NCBI GenBank assembly: GCA_039881045.1
Contig: JAYWVB010000066.1
Coordinates: forward strand, 1 to 64,000
Origin: Chaetomium olivaceum
Taxonomy: Eukaryota; Ascomycota; Sordariomycetes; Sordariales; Chaetomiaceae
Direction of reading: 5' to 3'
DNA: 64,000 nt
Shown in pieces: positions 32,174 to 44,103 of this stretch (its first letter is position 1; each line of letters begins with the position of its first letter). Below the pieces are notes generated by a model. The model ran no database searches, had not been told where the DNA came from, and saw nothing but the letters and a program-made list of their open reading frames with translations. The position numbers and the translations under genes are program-made.

Positions 32174-34495
32174 TTATAAAATTGTGACCGTGCGTCGGGG
32201 GACCCCCAGAAATGTCTCCTTTACCGCACTGCCCATAACCCCGTCGTCCTTTCGGTACGAGTTCCGCCACAGGCAGCCTACTCCCACTCGGGTAAATTCA
32301 CTCTTGACTTCATTCACAGGTTCCAGAAGAAGCACTCGGTGAGCGAGATTCCGTGGAGACTCCGGCCCTGGTCGCTGGAGGCCCTGATACACCTCGAGAC
32401 ACCAAATGTGGGGACCCATGGGATTGACCACATCCAGGTGACAATATCCCAGAATCTCTGGTCCAGAGAGTGTTTCCTCTTGTCCATTTTTAGATGTGCG
32501 CAGCTCCGAAGACTCAGAGGAGGACTCTTCGATCTCGTGCAGGTACACGAGGTCGGCGCTCCTGACCACCTTCGCCTTCTTCAGGCGCCCATGGACCTCC
32601 AGGGTCGCCCCTGAGATCGGAGAAGTCATCGGGTGCCCGGCCCAGTTGACCTCCACCGAGATGACTTCCAACTGGCCCTCGGGCGGGATATTAAGCCACG
32701 AGCCCCCCCAGGAGACCCGTCCGCCAACCGAGATCCACGACCAAGAAGGCACCACACCCGAGAAACAGACCCGCTCTCCAGGCTCGTGGGCACGCCAGAG
32801 GAGCCCGTTCAAAATGTCTCCGCGCCAGAGACCCACGAGTGGCGCGTCGTCGACGTGGTCCTTGAAGACCTCCACAATACCCGCCAGCGCCGGAAGCTTG
32901 TCCTTCTCGAAAGTGAACTTCCGGCTGGCGTAGTCTTCCATCATCTTGTACCAAAAAGCGTAACTCGGTTTGCGGCCACCCAGTTGCGCAAGACAGGCCC
33001 AGACATTCCAGCCACCCGTGTGTGGGGTGGCCTCGGAGACGACGCGCAGGCCGTCCTCGGACTCGTGCCTGCTGGTGCATTTCCACAGCAGCTGGTCGTT
33101 GTCAAAGCAGACCATGCGCCTGGATAGGGCGGCTTCCTGGAAGGCCCAGCCTCGGGTGTTTAGAGCGGCGTCTCCGCTGCTTAAGTTCCAGTTATCCTGG
33201 AAACGGACGAGGGCTTTGTCATCGCCTTCTAGAGGTATCGGAAATGCTCTGCTGTAGCGGGGACAGCAACCTTCAGAGGGGTCTGCGGCCTCGGTGGCCG
33301 CAAACGTGAGCGTCGCGTTGGAGTAGACGGCGGCCATCCGCGCCGCCTCCGCTTCCCAGTCGTCGTTGTCGTCCTGTACGATGCAGAGCGAGTCTATCCA
33401 GAGATATTGGAAGCCGAGGTACCACGCCTTTACCACGATGTCTTTATAAGACAATGGCAGAGCTTCAAATTCGATTGCTTGTTTGTGCTGCTCGATATTC
33501 GACTTTATTGTCCTCAGAGGGCCTGACTTTCCCCAACAGTGGCTTAGGGCGATGTATGGTGCGCTCTCGCTCTCGCCGTCCGGCTCGTGTAGCTGGACGG
33601 TGAAGGGTATAGCTGCGTTCTGCGGGGTGATCTTGAGCACGCGGGTGGGGAGTGGGCGGCTACCTTGGCTTGACGGTTGATTGCAAGCGGCATGTTCGGA
33701 TTGGCATTCCCGCAGCCAGTCTTTGATTACGTTGAGCCGCGCACTTGCCTCGTGCTGATCGGAGGAATAGTAGGCCTTCCATATTAGGCGACGGCTCAAA
33801 CTTCCTATTTCGTACGTCACAGTGTAAGACAATGGTTCTCTCATCCGAGCAATAAGAAAGAAAGTCGTACCTAGTTTGTTACTTGTAGTCCACACAATTG
33901 GCGTCCCTCGAAGCTCCCCGGACGGGTGGTCCCCCATCGTCGCCACTATAAGGGAATACTTGTCAAACTTCTTGTTCTGGGCCCAGATACGTGTATCCGG
34001 ACTCGAAATATTTGCCAGCCCGGCATCGTATTGGGCTTTCCAAGCCGGATTCGCTTGTCCGATGCTAACGTTGATCAATGTGCAGAGCCGACAGCGGTCC
34101 CAGTTCCGGATCAGAAACCCCATGCATGGCTGGTGCGCGGCATACTCGGGTGCGTCCGGGAGCAAGAGCAGCTGGCAGTAAATGCAAAGGCCGTCTTCTC
34201 TGTCTTGGGTGATGGACCGTTCCGACGGCGTGGTGAGACGGACCTCTCGGACCTGCATAAAGGATTCGCGGGGTCCGATTGGTAGGCCGAAGCTGAATAC
34301 GTCCTCTGGTGGCCTTTCCGAGATCAGGAAATAGCTGCCGTCGGGATTGACTAACACGTCTTCGTATATTCTGGTTTCTTCCTGGGTACCGTCGTGGTTT
34401 TGGGACTGCCTGACGATCACACGCGTTCTTCCAGGACCTCGGAGGGACGGTGGGCCATTTATAATATTGTATCCGGTTCGAGATTGTGACATCAT
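32174..34495 (-). CDS. HET-domain protein
   Basis: Single exon, 773 residues from the ATG at 34495 (the next codon, 34492, is also ATG; the frame is open to 34801 but the extra part lacks protein character). The HET domain is at about residues 315-475: YIALSHCWGKSGPLRTIKSN, then QYLWIDSLCIVQDDNDDWE and YSNATLTFAA. LNTRGWAFQEAALSRRMVCF is the standard motif after the domain. The N-terminal 300 residues contain CIYCQLLLLP and CRLCTLINV, cysteine pairs that might bind a metal, common ahead of TOL/HET-6-like domains. Role: heterokaryon incompatibility or cell death, by family. It sits 3.4 kb from the broken NLR receptor; a functional link is possible but not shown. Confidence 0.88.
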   Translation of the reverse strand: MMSQSRTGYNIINGPPSLRGPGRTRVIVRQSQNHDGTQEETRIYEDVLVNPDGSYFLISERPPEDVFSFGLPIGPRESFMQVREVRLTTPSERSITQDREDGLCIYCQLLLLPDAPEYAAHQPCMGFLIRNWDRCRLCTLINVSIGQANPAWKAQYDAGLANISSPDTRIWAQNKKFDKYSLIVATMGDHPSGELRGTPIVWTTSNKLGTTFFLIARMREPLSYTVTYEIGSLSRRLIWKAYYSSDQHEASARLNVIKDWLRECQSEHAACNQPSSQGSRPLPTRVLKITPQNAAIPFTVQLHEPDGESESAPYIALSHCWGKSGPLRTIKSNIEQHKQAIEFEALPLSYKDIVVKAWYLGFQYLWIDSLCIVQDDNDDWEAEAARMAAVYSNATLTFAATEAADPSEGCCPRYSRAFPIPLEGDDKALVRFQDNWNLSSGDAALNTRGWAFQEAALSRRMVCFDNDQLLWKCTSRHESEDGLRVVSEATPHTGGWNVWACLAQLGGRKPSYAFWYKMMEDYASRKFTFEKDKLPALAGIVEVFKDHVDDAPLVGLWRGDILNGLLWRAHEPGERVCFSGVVPSWSWISVGGRVSWGGSWLNIPPEGQLEVISVEVNWAGHPMTSPISGATLEVHGRLKKAKVVRSADLVYLHEIEESSSESSELRTSKNGQEETLSGPEILGYCHLDVVNPMGPHIWCLEVYQGLQRPGPESPRNLAHRVLLLEPVNEVKSEFTRVGVGCLWRNSYRKDDGVMGSAVKETFLGVPRRTVTIL

Positions 34496-35067
34496 GCGTT
34501 TTGGGACGGGTAGGTACGAAATAATGTTGATTAGGGAGGTATGAGAGGAGAGAGAGGAGGGAGAAGCGAGGATTACCGATATACAGCTAGTTAGAGAGTT
34601 ATGTTTCATGCCCCACTTCTCGCGGAGTCCATACGAGTACCTAGGCTTCCACTGCACCGCCACACCAAATGCCTTGAGTTCAGCAGCAAATGGTGGCCTG
34701 CCGCCTGCATGTGTTGGCCGCCTTCCACACGATTGACGCCTGTATAAACCACGTCGAGTTCGAGCGCCAGTCCGAACACGCTTACAGTGAATATAAGGCA
34801 CGTAAGCTCGACAAGATGATATGCCAAATTCAAGGTGGTTTGGTCAACACTAGGTCAGTTATGTAACTAGGTAGTTATATGATTATATCGTTATAGGTTA
34901 GTTAATTCTCAATTTGCCAAGGCCGACGGCACCATACGGATGTAGAGATCTCTCACTCACTGCATTTCCAATAAGTTGCTCTCCACATCATCTATGATTT
35001 ATCAATCCCCCAAAGGCCCCCAACCTCCCGTTCTGATCAAGAACCCGACACTGTACGACTATCAATC
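34496..35067. promoter_or_regulatory. Divergent promoter between HET gene and metal ATPase
   Basis: AT-rich in the middle (34850-34920). Presumably contains both promoters; I could not recognise a specific metal-response element. Confidence 0.45.
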
Positions 35068-38000
35068 ATGGCTTGCGGCTCCGGTTGTTGTGGGGATCCA
35101 GCTCCCGCTTCTCGCAAGCAGTCTAACTCTAACCCCGCTCTCGGTATTCTGATGCAGCAGGAGGATCGCCACAGCTGCTGCAACGACGCGGACCTGGTAA
35201 TCGTCGACAAGAATACCGACCAGCTCGGCATTGTTGGCGCCACTCGTGGTGAGCTTACCGAAGAGGAAGCCTGCTGTGCTCCCAAGCCCGACTCAGACTG
35301 CAAGAAGGGCTGCTGCTCGGCGCCGAACCCCCCGCCTTCGGATGGCACTCACACGCCCGTGCCCAGCTGTTGCGGAGGCAAAGCGGCTCCCTGCTGCGAC
35401 CAGTCTTGCCTCGACCGCCTCGCGCTGCGCGAGTGCGAGAACCTCGGGTCTTGCCTTACACCCCATAGTATGAGATTCTCTATTGTTACACCCACTCTGC
35501 CGCTCATATCGGTAAGATGACCATTCCGTAGGCTCGCCTGCCTCTACTTGCGGCCGAGGCAAGGACCGCAAGCCATGCGCGGATCATGCGAACCAAACCC
35601 GCCTGACGTATGCGGAGACGCTCGCGGCCCTCGGTTGTATCTGCCGCGCTCTGATCGCCCTTGGACAAGAGTCATGTTGCTTACCTCCAAATCGCTCGTC
35701 CGCTGGGAGCACCCGCCGCCGCTCCCGGGAAATGCCGTCGCATTCACGCGTCTCTATCGACTCGTGTCGCGCTGCTAGTGGTATAGATGCGGCCGGTTGC
35801 TCCGCGAAGCGCCGTTCGGGTCTGGAAACGGGGCGTCGTACCTCCGATCCGACGGATGTCAAGTCTGAGCCTCCCAGAACCGCAGGCGCATGCGCTGATT
35901 CTTGTTGCGCCGGGGAGCGGCCAGCTAGCCGTGACTCTGGGGCAATGGAGGTCTGCAAGAATATTACGGCCAATACCGATGTCGAGAAGGCGTTCACCAG
36001 TGATGAGAAGGAACATGTCATCCTCAGCATCTCCGGTATGACGTGCACCGGATGCGAGACCAAACTGGTCCGAACTTTAGGTGCCCATCCAGTGGTCAAG
36101 AACCTGAAGACCAGTTTGGTTCTTTCCCGTGCCGAGTTTGACATCATCGGTGCTGCTTCCGTGGTCGAGGTCATGAAGCGTCTCGAAAGAACGACTGAGT
36201 TTAAATGCGAGAGGGTTGCGAACAAAGGCTCAAACCTCAATCTTATCCCCCCTGACGGTGATGCTGTTGCTTTCGTCAACCAACCCTGGCCAAAGGGCGT
36301 GACGGAAGTGAGAGTGACGGACAAGAATACGGTCAAGGTCAGCTTCGACGGGAAGATTGTTGGAGCACGAGACCTTGTCAATCACGGCTGGGGCGTCGGC
36401 CCAATCGATCTCGCTCCGCCTCGGCCCGACTTGACGCTCGAGGCCGGCAGCAGACACGTTCGTCACGTTGGTTATATGACCTTACTCTCCGCGTGTCTTA
36501 CTGTACCCGTCTTGATCATGGCTTGGGCTCCACTGCCTGAACACAAGATCGAGTATGGCTCGGCATCCCTCGCCTTGGCGACTGTCGTTCAGTTCGTCAT
36601 CGCTGGCCCCTTCTATCCGAAGGCGCTCAAGAGTTTCATATTCTCGCGTATCATCGAAATGGACTTTCTCATTGTTCTCAGCACTAGCGCCGCTTATATC
36701 TTCTCGGTTGTCTCGTTCGGCTACCTTGTCTCGGGCCAGCCACTGTCGACGGGTGAATTCTTTGAAACGAGCACCTTGCTGGTCACGCTGATTATGGTGG
36801 GCCGTTGGGTTGGTGCCTTGGCCCGTCAGAAGGCCGTGGAATCTATCTCCATACGATCCCTGCAAGACTCTACTGCCGTTCTCGTCAATGGTGACGAGGA
36901 GACGGAGATCGACGCCCACCTCCTTCAATACGGGGATGTTTTCAAAGTTGTTCCTAATTCGAGAATCCCTACCGATGGCACGGTGGTATCAGGCTCATCT
37001 GAAGTTGACGAGTCCATGATCACGGGAGAATCCAGGCCTGTCGAAAAGTACGCCAAATCTCCAGTCATCGCCGGATCGGTGAATGGTTCGGGCATGCTGC
37101 TTGTCCGCCTGACGCGACTCCCTGGTGACAATACCATCAGCACTATCGCCGGAATGGTTGACGAGGCAAAGCTATCAAAGCCAAAAATCCAGGATCTCGC
37201 AGACCGTGTTGCTGGCTATTTTGTACCGGTTGTTGTTGCCCTGACAATAACCACGCTGGTCATCTGGATTGCCATCGGCGTCGCCGTACGCCAACAGCCA
37301 GGAAAAGAAGCAACCATCGAAGCAATTACGTACGCTATCGCGGTCCTGATCGTATCATGCCCTTGTGCTATCGGTCTTGCGGTTCCTATGGTGATCGTCA
37401 TCGCCAGTGGCGTTGCCGCCGAGCGAGGAGTCATTTTCAAATCGGCAGACAGCATCGAGGTTGCCTACAAAACCTCTCATGTCGTTCTCGACAAAACAGG
37501 GACCATCACAGAGGGGAAGCTATCTGTTTGTCGAGAGTGGTATGCGGGAGACGACCAGAATGCCACCAAGTCACTGCTTCTGGGCTTGGCAGGGAGCATC
37601 AAACATCCTGTTTCCGCCGCCATAGCAACTCATCTGAAAGCTCAAGGCGTGTCACCCTCCCCTGTATCTGAGCCTAAGACCCTTGCAGGAAAGGGTGTCG
37701 AAGGCGTTGCCAAGGAGTCCGGCTCGTTTCTTCAAGCAGGGAACTCACGATGGCTCAACCTCGGCTCTGATCCAGAAGTACGATCGACGTTATCGCAAGG
37801 ATATACGGCCTTCTGCTTCACCGTCGCTGGCTCTGTCGCTGCAGTCTTTGGCCTCGAAGACACGATTCGACCCGACGCCGCCTCCACAGTCAAAGCCCTG
37901 CTGGGACGTGGCATATCGGTTCATATCATCTCGGGTGACGACGACGGCGCGGTGCGCTCTGTTGGTGCACGGTTGAACATTGCCGAAACCAATATTCGAT

Positions 38001-38446
38001 CCCGTTGTACTCCGTCGGAGAAACAAGCGTACATCCAGGCCTTACTTGAAGACACTACCTCCCCGGAGCACATCGCCAAGAGCAAGAAACCGGTCGTCAT
38101 CTTCTGCGGCGATGGTACCAACGACGCGGTTGCCCTAGCCCAGGCCACCATTGGTGTGCACATGAACGAGCGAGGAACCGACATTGCCAGCTCGGCGGCT
38201 GATGTTGTGCTCATGCGCCCCAAACTTGCTGGTATTCTCACGATTATTGCCGTGAGCAGGAAGTCGATTCGTAGGATCGCCTTCAATTTTGGCTGGAGCT
38301 TTGTCTACAACCTTCTCGCGGTCTTGCTCGCCTCTGGTGCGTTTGTCAACGCGAGGATCCCACCCGAGTTTGCCGGCTTGGGCGAGCTGGTTAGTGTCTT
38401 GCCTGTCATTGCTGCGGCCACGCTGCTGCGGTGGTCCAAGATCTGA
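35068..38446 (+). CDS. P1B-type heavy-metal (copper/cadmium) exporting ATPase with Cys-rich N-terminus
   Basis: Two exons, 35068-35467 and 35532-38446, join in frame to 1,104 residues. The first 290 residues are very rich in cysteine pairs (GSGCCGD, HSCCND, EACCAPK, KKGCCSAP, SCCGGKAAPCC, ESCCLPP, DSCCAG), a cytosolic metal-binding region. One HMA domain follows, with GMTCTGC at about 302. The ATPase core has ITGESRPVEK, the metal-path motif SCPCAIGLAVPM at about 742, the phosphorylation site VLDKTGTITEGK at about 787, KHPVSAAI and CGDGTNDAVALAQ. CPC marks the IB-1 copper/silver group, but fungal PCA1/CrpA-type pumps with Cys-rich N-termini also confer cadmium or copper resistance. It would export metal at the plasma membrane. 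All catalytic motifs are intact. Confidence 0.92.
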
Positions 38447-39806
38447 TTAGCTGGCTACTTGTGGACCGCTATGGAATATGGGTAACTAGTGACGGAGTGC
38501 TAAAAGTGAGGTTTCTAGTTGTGCCGTGTAACGTTGTAAGGGGTTGATTCAATACCGATTCCGAACTGTGGCTTCTACTGAGGCCTGTTCGTGATATCTC
38601 ATGTAAGACATCAGGTCCAACACTGGGCTGTCCTGCGTCTTTCGCTTTCTTTTCTTCAAGTTACCATGAGGTACTTGCAACAAGGCTCTAGAAAAGCCCA
38701 GTAGGCCAGTACTCAGCTCTAGTCATCAGGGGGTCAAGGAAGTTTGCGATGCTATTTTCAACGTAGTCTACAATGCATATTTTAAATGCCAAATTCTATT
38801 CTTATTCCAATATGCATTTGGTTCTTGGCAAAGTAATGACCCAACACGCACCGCTGCGGGGCACACCCGGCGTCCGGCGTGGCCGGGCATTGGACGCCAG
38901 ACTCACTATTCACACTTGCGCATGTTCTGGACTGTCGCGACGTACTGCTGGGTTGCCTGGGCGAGGGCAACGACTAGGGCTAGCATGGCTGCGGCGAGCG
39001 CGGCCCAGGCTGCCTGTTGCCATGCCGCTTGAAGTATTGAATTTATCTGAGTCTTGTTTCCGGTGCCGAAAGCTATCTATTTGGCAGTAGGGCTACAAGT
39101 ATAATCAAGTATCAAGCAAATGGTCATCGGCCATGTTCACTACATGTCAGGGAATGGTTTGGCGCACAGGGCTGTGAAACCGCTAAAACAAGATTATTCT
39201 TCTAGGTGAGCATTGTGAAAATCAAAGACTGTGGCTGTGCCGTCGGGAGGGAGCAGGCTGGGGGACGGGGTGAGCCCACGATGCTGCCCATCTGCAAGCT
39301 GAACGGCACTCGTAGACTGCTCGCGAAGGAGAGAAGATCAGAACTTTGACAAGTCCGAACGCCTGGTTACGAACGCCCCTCGGCGTGGCCCGTCGACCCT
39401 GTCCTCGGGTATCTCTTGGCGGACTTGGCTAGGAGCTATAGACAATCCAGTACTTTAGCCTTTCGGCAGCAGTTGATTTTCAATCAATTAAACTGAGAGA
39501 CATCTTTCTGGGGCCTTCGATGTGTGTTAGCGCCCTTCCACAACATTGTAGAAATGCGGCTGGCTTCCAAGTTGCATCTTGGCGAAGGAAGAGCAGGGCG
39601 GGTCAGCGGGGCCATTGGTAAGCCAGCGCTTTCCGCGGGACACGGCCATGGCCCATGCAGCCATGCTTCAATGACACGGGCACAAGGTAGGTTGTTGTGT
39701 ATATGTATATTAAACAAGCTTGCGAGCTACTGCCAAAGACCTGACCCAAACCTCATCTTCTGACAAGCTCTTCACTGCCCCCTCGAACGTCCATCACAAA
39801 CTCACA
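38447..39806. other. Spacer with a membrane-protein relic
   Basis: Apart from the relic at 38906-39027 I find no gene. The end of the stretch is the promoter of the NmrA-like gene. Confidence 0.45.
38906..39027 (-). pseudogene. Fragment of a fungal membrane protein
   Basis: Minus-strand reading gives AWQQAAWAALAAAMLALVVA, then LAQATQQYVATVQNMRKCE and a stop at 38908-38906. This hydrophobic helix followed by ATQQYV resembles the C-terminal half of a family I have seen in Sordariomycete genomes, in which the sequence normally continues past this point. The upstream sequence is not open. I read it as a small leftover fragment. Confidence 0.3.
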
Positions 39807-40863
39807 ATGTCTCTTCGCATAGCAGTCGTACCCGCCTCGACCAAGGCCGGCCGAGAAACTATCCGCCAGCTTCTCACGGCCGAGAGCAAGCCCTCTGTGC
39901 GCGCCATCTACCGAGACCCCTCCAAGGCCCCTTCTGAGTTCACCCAAAACTCAAACTTCGAAGCCGTCAAGGGTGACGTTGGAGCAGGCACTGGTCTCGA
40001 CTTTAGCAGTGCTGACGTCGTCTTCTACATCCCGCCTCCCACATATGACGGGACGGACCAGGGTGAATGGGCGACTCGGTGTGCCGAGAATGTGAAGAAA
40101 GCCATCCAGGACGCTGCGAGTGTCAAGAGACTCCTCCTCTTTTCCGCTCTGGGTGGTCAGCATGACCATGGCATCGTACGTGCGGCTTGGAGTGGACTGT
40201 GGGATTCGATATCATTGATATCATTATGTCTTGACGCTAATATGACTGGAAATGCAGGGCATTCTACGTCTGAATCATATCTCGGAAACAATTCTCAAGG
40301 ATGCCGCGCAGGAAGTCATCATCATCAGACCCGGCTTCTTCCATGAGGAATTCGCCCATGCACTCGAGGAGGTACGGGCTGATCCGCCTGTCTTTCACTC
40401 ATGGATCACTCCTGTCGATCACAAGATCCCGATGGTGAGTTTTACCCCCTTAATCTACTTTTTCCACTCAATGCGGTTTTATGCTAATCATGGCTTCTGC
40501 TGGTTACAGGTCAGCCTCAAGGAAGTTGCCAAAGCCTGCGCAAACGCCATTCTTGTCGGGTCCGACAAGCCCAGCCCGCACGTCTTCAAGCTCTTTGGCC
40601 CCCGCCACTACAGCTCCCTTGACCTCAAGGAGGGGTTGGAGAAGGCTACGGGGAAGAAAGTGGAGCTGAAGGCGGTGGAAAGGGATCAGCTTGCCGATTT
40701 CTTTGGCCAGCAAATCCCCCAGGCACATGTGCCGGAGTTTATGGAGATGGTTATCGGCGCGCTGCCTGGTGGCATTATCGTAAGCGACTATGAGTATGAC
40801 GAGATCACGGTGAGGGGGGAGATCGAGTTGGTGGACAGCCTGTGCGAGATGGCGGCTAAATAG
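39807..40863 (+). CDS. NmrA-like NAD(P)-binding protein
   Basis: Three exons, 39807-40175, 40258-40434 and 40510-40863, join in frame to 299 residues. The protein belongs to the atypical short-chain dehydrogenase family that includes the nitrogen regulator NmrA and fungal redox sensors or reductases. The N-terminal strand-loop-helix (RIAVVPASTKAGRETIRQLL) has lost the glycines of the usual GATGxxG motif, so nucleotide binding may be weak or altered. SADVVFYIPPPTYDG, KRLLLFSALGGQ, EVIIIRPGFFHEEF and VSLKEVAKACANAIL are in the expected order. No catalytic YxxxK is seen, as in NmrA. The last intron is in frame and has a TTACAG acceptor. Substrate unknown; it lies between a metal pump and a secreted flavin oxidase, with no evident shared pathway. 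Confidence 0.82.
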
Positions 40864-41773
40864 GTGAGGGTAGGCGCCTGTGAGAACTTCTCCTGAAGCA
40901 TGACGTATCTTTCGGTTGGTATAATTAGTCATGGTCAAAGAGTAGGGTCACGCCCTTTTCGGATTTTGTATGGAAACCTTTGTATCAGCAGGCTTGGATG
41001 TCAAATTGAAGCCAATGCAGCCACCCATCATAGAAAACAAATGAAAATTGCATCGCTGTCTAGAAGTACGATACATATTCCTATCTCCATTTATTTCCCT
41101 CTTGGTAAAATAATCGGTGGTGTATTCTATTCATCGCTGCGTGGCGAGCTCAATTCTGGGAGTTCAGGTGTGACGGACGTTCGGAGCGTGACTCTACCTA
41201 CTTTGTGACCATAAAAAAAAGCATTGCCCACTTTACGTCCCAATTATGGGATCATAAACATCAAAGGATGGCCAATTGCAAAAATGAACCGTTTACGGGT
41301 ACCGGGGCCGGATCATCAGTGACGGGATCTTGCAGTTCCAATCTGACCCGACCTGTGTTCTTTCCTCAATTGCTTTCGACTGAGCCGAGTGAGCATGAGT
41401 TCGTTTGCTTGGCTGTTGAGCTGTTGAGCTGTTGACAACCTCTCCAGTGATTCGACACTCCCTCCTAAGGCTCTAGCTCGACTCCTTCGCCTGGAGTTAA
41501 CTAGCGTTAACGGCGGAAACACAACGTGCGGTTCCGCGATGGGAAGAAGTTACATTTTCCATCTCATGCTCATGCTTTGCGGTCTCGGCATTTGGCCCCC
41601 AAATTTGTGTTCAAATCTGAATTCCACGCGCCCACGTCTGTGGCTGCATTAATTATAAAAGCCATAACCTACCTAGTTTCCAGGTTCTGTGCTCTCTTTC
41701 GTTTTCCACACTTTGCCCCTTCCCGCCCTGCCCATCCTTCTCGAGTCCTCAAGGCAGGTTCTCCCACGCCAAG
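40864..41773. other. Spacer before the FAD oxidase gene
   Basis: No gene. Its distal part should be the promoter of the FAD oxidase gene; an AT-rich box (ATTAATTATAAAA) lies at 41649-41661, about 110 bp before the start. Confidence 0.45.
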
Positions 41774-43663
41774 ATGCGTTTACAGGCGGCATTACCATTC
41801 TGTTTCACTGTTGGCCTTGCCACGGCAATTCAACAAAGGACTGATTCGAGTCCCGGCTGCAGATGTGTGAGTCTTTAGGTAGTCTTCGGTCCACTCCGTT
41901 TTCAATCGCTCCCCTCAGTGCGCGCTGCAAATTAGATATCTGACTCGGCTTCCAATACACAGGTCCCTGGCGATGACTGCTGGCCAAGCCGCTGCCACTG
42001 GCAAGACTTTGAGGCCAAGCTGGGCAGCGGCAAGCTCATCAAGACTTCTCCCATTGCTGAGTCGTGTTACGACGGCCCGCGTGAGAACCTGGATGAGTGC
42101 GCCTATGTGACAAAGATGTGGTCGGATCAGGACTTCCAAACAAATCAGCCCATCGGCAGGCCTTATCCCTACAATATCACCTGCGCTCCCGTGGACTACG
42201 CGGCGGGAGAGACTCCCACGTCGTGCATTCTCGGCTCTCTCCCCCAGTACGCCGTCAATGCCACCACGACAGAAGACATTGCCCTCACGCTCAACTTTGC
42301 CAAGCGCAACAACATCCGTCTTGTCGTGACGAGCACGGGACACGACCTCCTCGGCCGTTCCGACGGTTATGGCGGTCTCCAAGTATGGCTGCGTCATTAC
42401 CGCAACGGCATCTACTTCCAAGAGACCTTCTCCGGCAAATCCTGCACAAAGTCTGGCTGGAAAGGCAGCGCCATCCACATCGACGGCGCATGGCAGTGGC
42501 GTGACGTGTACAAGGTTGCCGAGGCAAACAACGTCATTGCCGTCGGTGGTGGTGCTGTGTCTCCAGGTGCCATTGGAGGTTGGCCATCCGGCGGCGGCCA
42601 TGGGCCTGCCACGCGCAACTACGGGCTTGGCGCCGACCAAATCCTCGAGGCCGAGGTGATGCTCGCGGACGGGACCATTGTCACTGCCAACCACTGCGAG
42701 AACACTGACCTCTTTCGTGCCATCCGCGGCGGTGGGCCCGGCTACGGCATCGTTCTCAGCCAGCACATCAAGGTGCATCCCAATGTGGACGCTGTTACCG
42801 TTCATCGACTCGCTGTCGCTCCGCTGCAGCAAACCCCCGAGAACGCGGACCTCCTCGATGCCGTCGCAGTCCTGCTCCAACATCTTCCCAGTCTCAACGA
42901 AGAGGGATACGCTGGTTACGCGTATTGGTTCCGAAACTTTCCGATGCCCTTCATCGGTGAAACCCCGTCTGGGTATACACACGGCTTCTGGGCAATCGGC
43001 AAGGGGAAGGCTGAGGCCGAGGCAGCCATAGCCAATGTACTCGAGGCGCTTGAGAAGTTCCAGGACAAGCTGTTCATTCACTCCACGTTCGCTGAGTACC
43101 CCGACTACTGGTCATTCTACCACGCTGAGTCTGGTCTCTACGACCCCACAGGCAGCACATCCATCTTGACATCCCGTATGATCGATAGCAAGGCCGTATC
43201 CGATTACCAAAGGGTCCGCGACACAGTGGAGATCATCAGCGGCAAGCCCGAGGAGTTCGCGTCCAACGTTATTCTTCTTGTCTCGGGCGGTCAAGTCTTC
43301 CAAGACGGCTCGGACGCGACCTCGGGCCTCCACCCTGCCTGGCGGACCTCTCCCTTTGTCCTCATTACCGGCCAGGGCATCCCCAAGGTTGCGAGCCGTG
43401 AGATTCGGGACTATGTCACCCACGAAATCACCAACGTCAAGGGGGCAGCTTTGAAGAAGCTTGCCCCTGACACGGGCGGCTATATGAACGAAGGTGACCG
43501 CCACGACCCGGATTACATCAAGACGTTTTACGGGTCTAACTACGCGAGCCACTTGGCGGTCAAGAAGAAGTATGACCCGGAACATGTATTCTACTGCCCA
43601 ACATGCGTCGGTGCAGAGGCTTTTGTCGAGAGACCGGACGGGCCCCTGTGCCGCAAGGCCTGA
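41774..43663 (+). CDS. Secreted FAD-linked oxidoreductase (PCMH/BBE type)
   Basis: Two exons, 41774-41866 and 41963-43663, join in frame to 597 residues. Residues 1-18 (MRLQAALPFCFTVGLATA) are a signal peptide. The FAD-binding PCMH domain follows: TTEDIALTLNFAKRNNIRLV, then STGHDLLGRSDGYGG, whose histidine is the usual covalent FAD site, then GGWPSGGGHGPATRNYGLGA and EAEVMLADGTIVTAN. The second covalent residue of bicovalent enzymes (a cysteine before the Gly-rich stretch) is absent: the sequence is GGGAVSPGAIGG. The C-terminal berberine-bridge segment is YGSNYASHLAVKKKYDP. Such enzymes oxidise alcohols, sugars or secondary metabolites outside the cell; the substrate is not readable. Six or more cysteines near the N-terminus suggest disulfides. 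Confidence 0.9.
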
Positions 43664-44103
43664 GCGCCCAAGGGTAGTAGCCTCCTTTGGACTCCGTGTA
43701 GGAGCATGGTTAATGAGAAAGAAGATGCAGATAACCTTTCTGCTCATCATACTGTACTAATTGAGATATGGCACATCCAATCACCCCGTCACTATTCAAG
43801 TCGGTCTTGTGCTATTGTGCTATATGACTACTGGACACGCTCGTGAGAAATAAAAACACCAACAGTTGAAGATACAAAACCCGCCCCTCCCAAGAATCTC
43901 ATGATATCCAAGTTCCCGTCGTGATTAAGCCCAATGATTGCCACCCCTCCCCCGCCTAGCTTCGCTTCATTGAGCCAACTCAGGGCCACCTCACGAACCT
44001 CGGTATAGTGGCTGAACCTAGTCACAAGATGATATCTTGGTTGCTGCCGTTTAGGCATGGTTAAACCTACCTAATGCAGGTAATGCAATCCGGCTGGGCT
44101 GGG
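43664..44103. other. Convergent spacer
   Basis: Between the 3' ends of the FAD oxidase and the membrane-protein gene. No gene is supported. Confidence 0.5.

Noticed and set aside
32690..33130. Plus-strand open frames within the second HET gene
   Set aside because: They are shadows of the intact 773-residue minus-strand gene.
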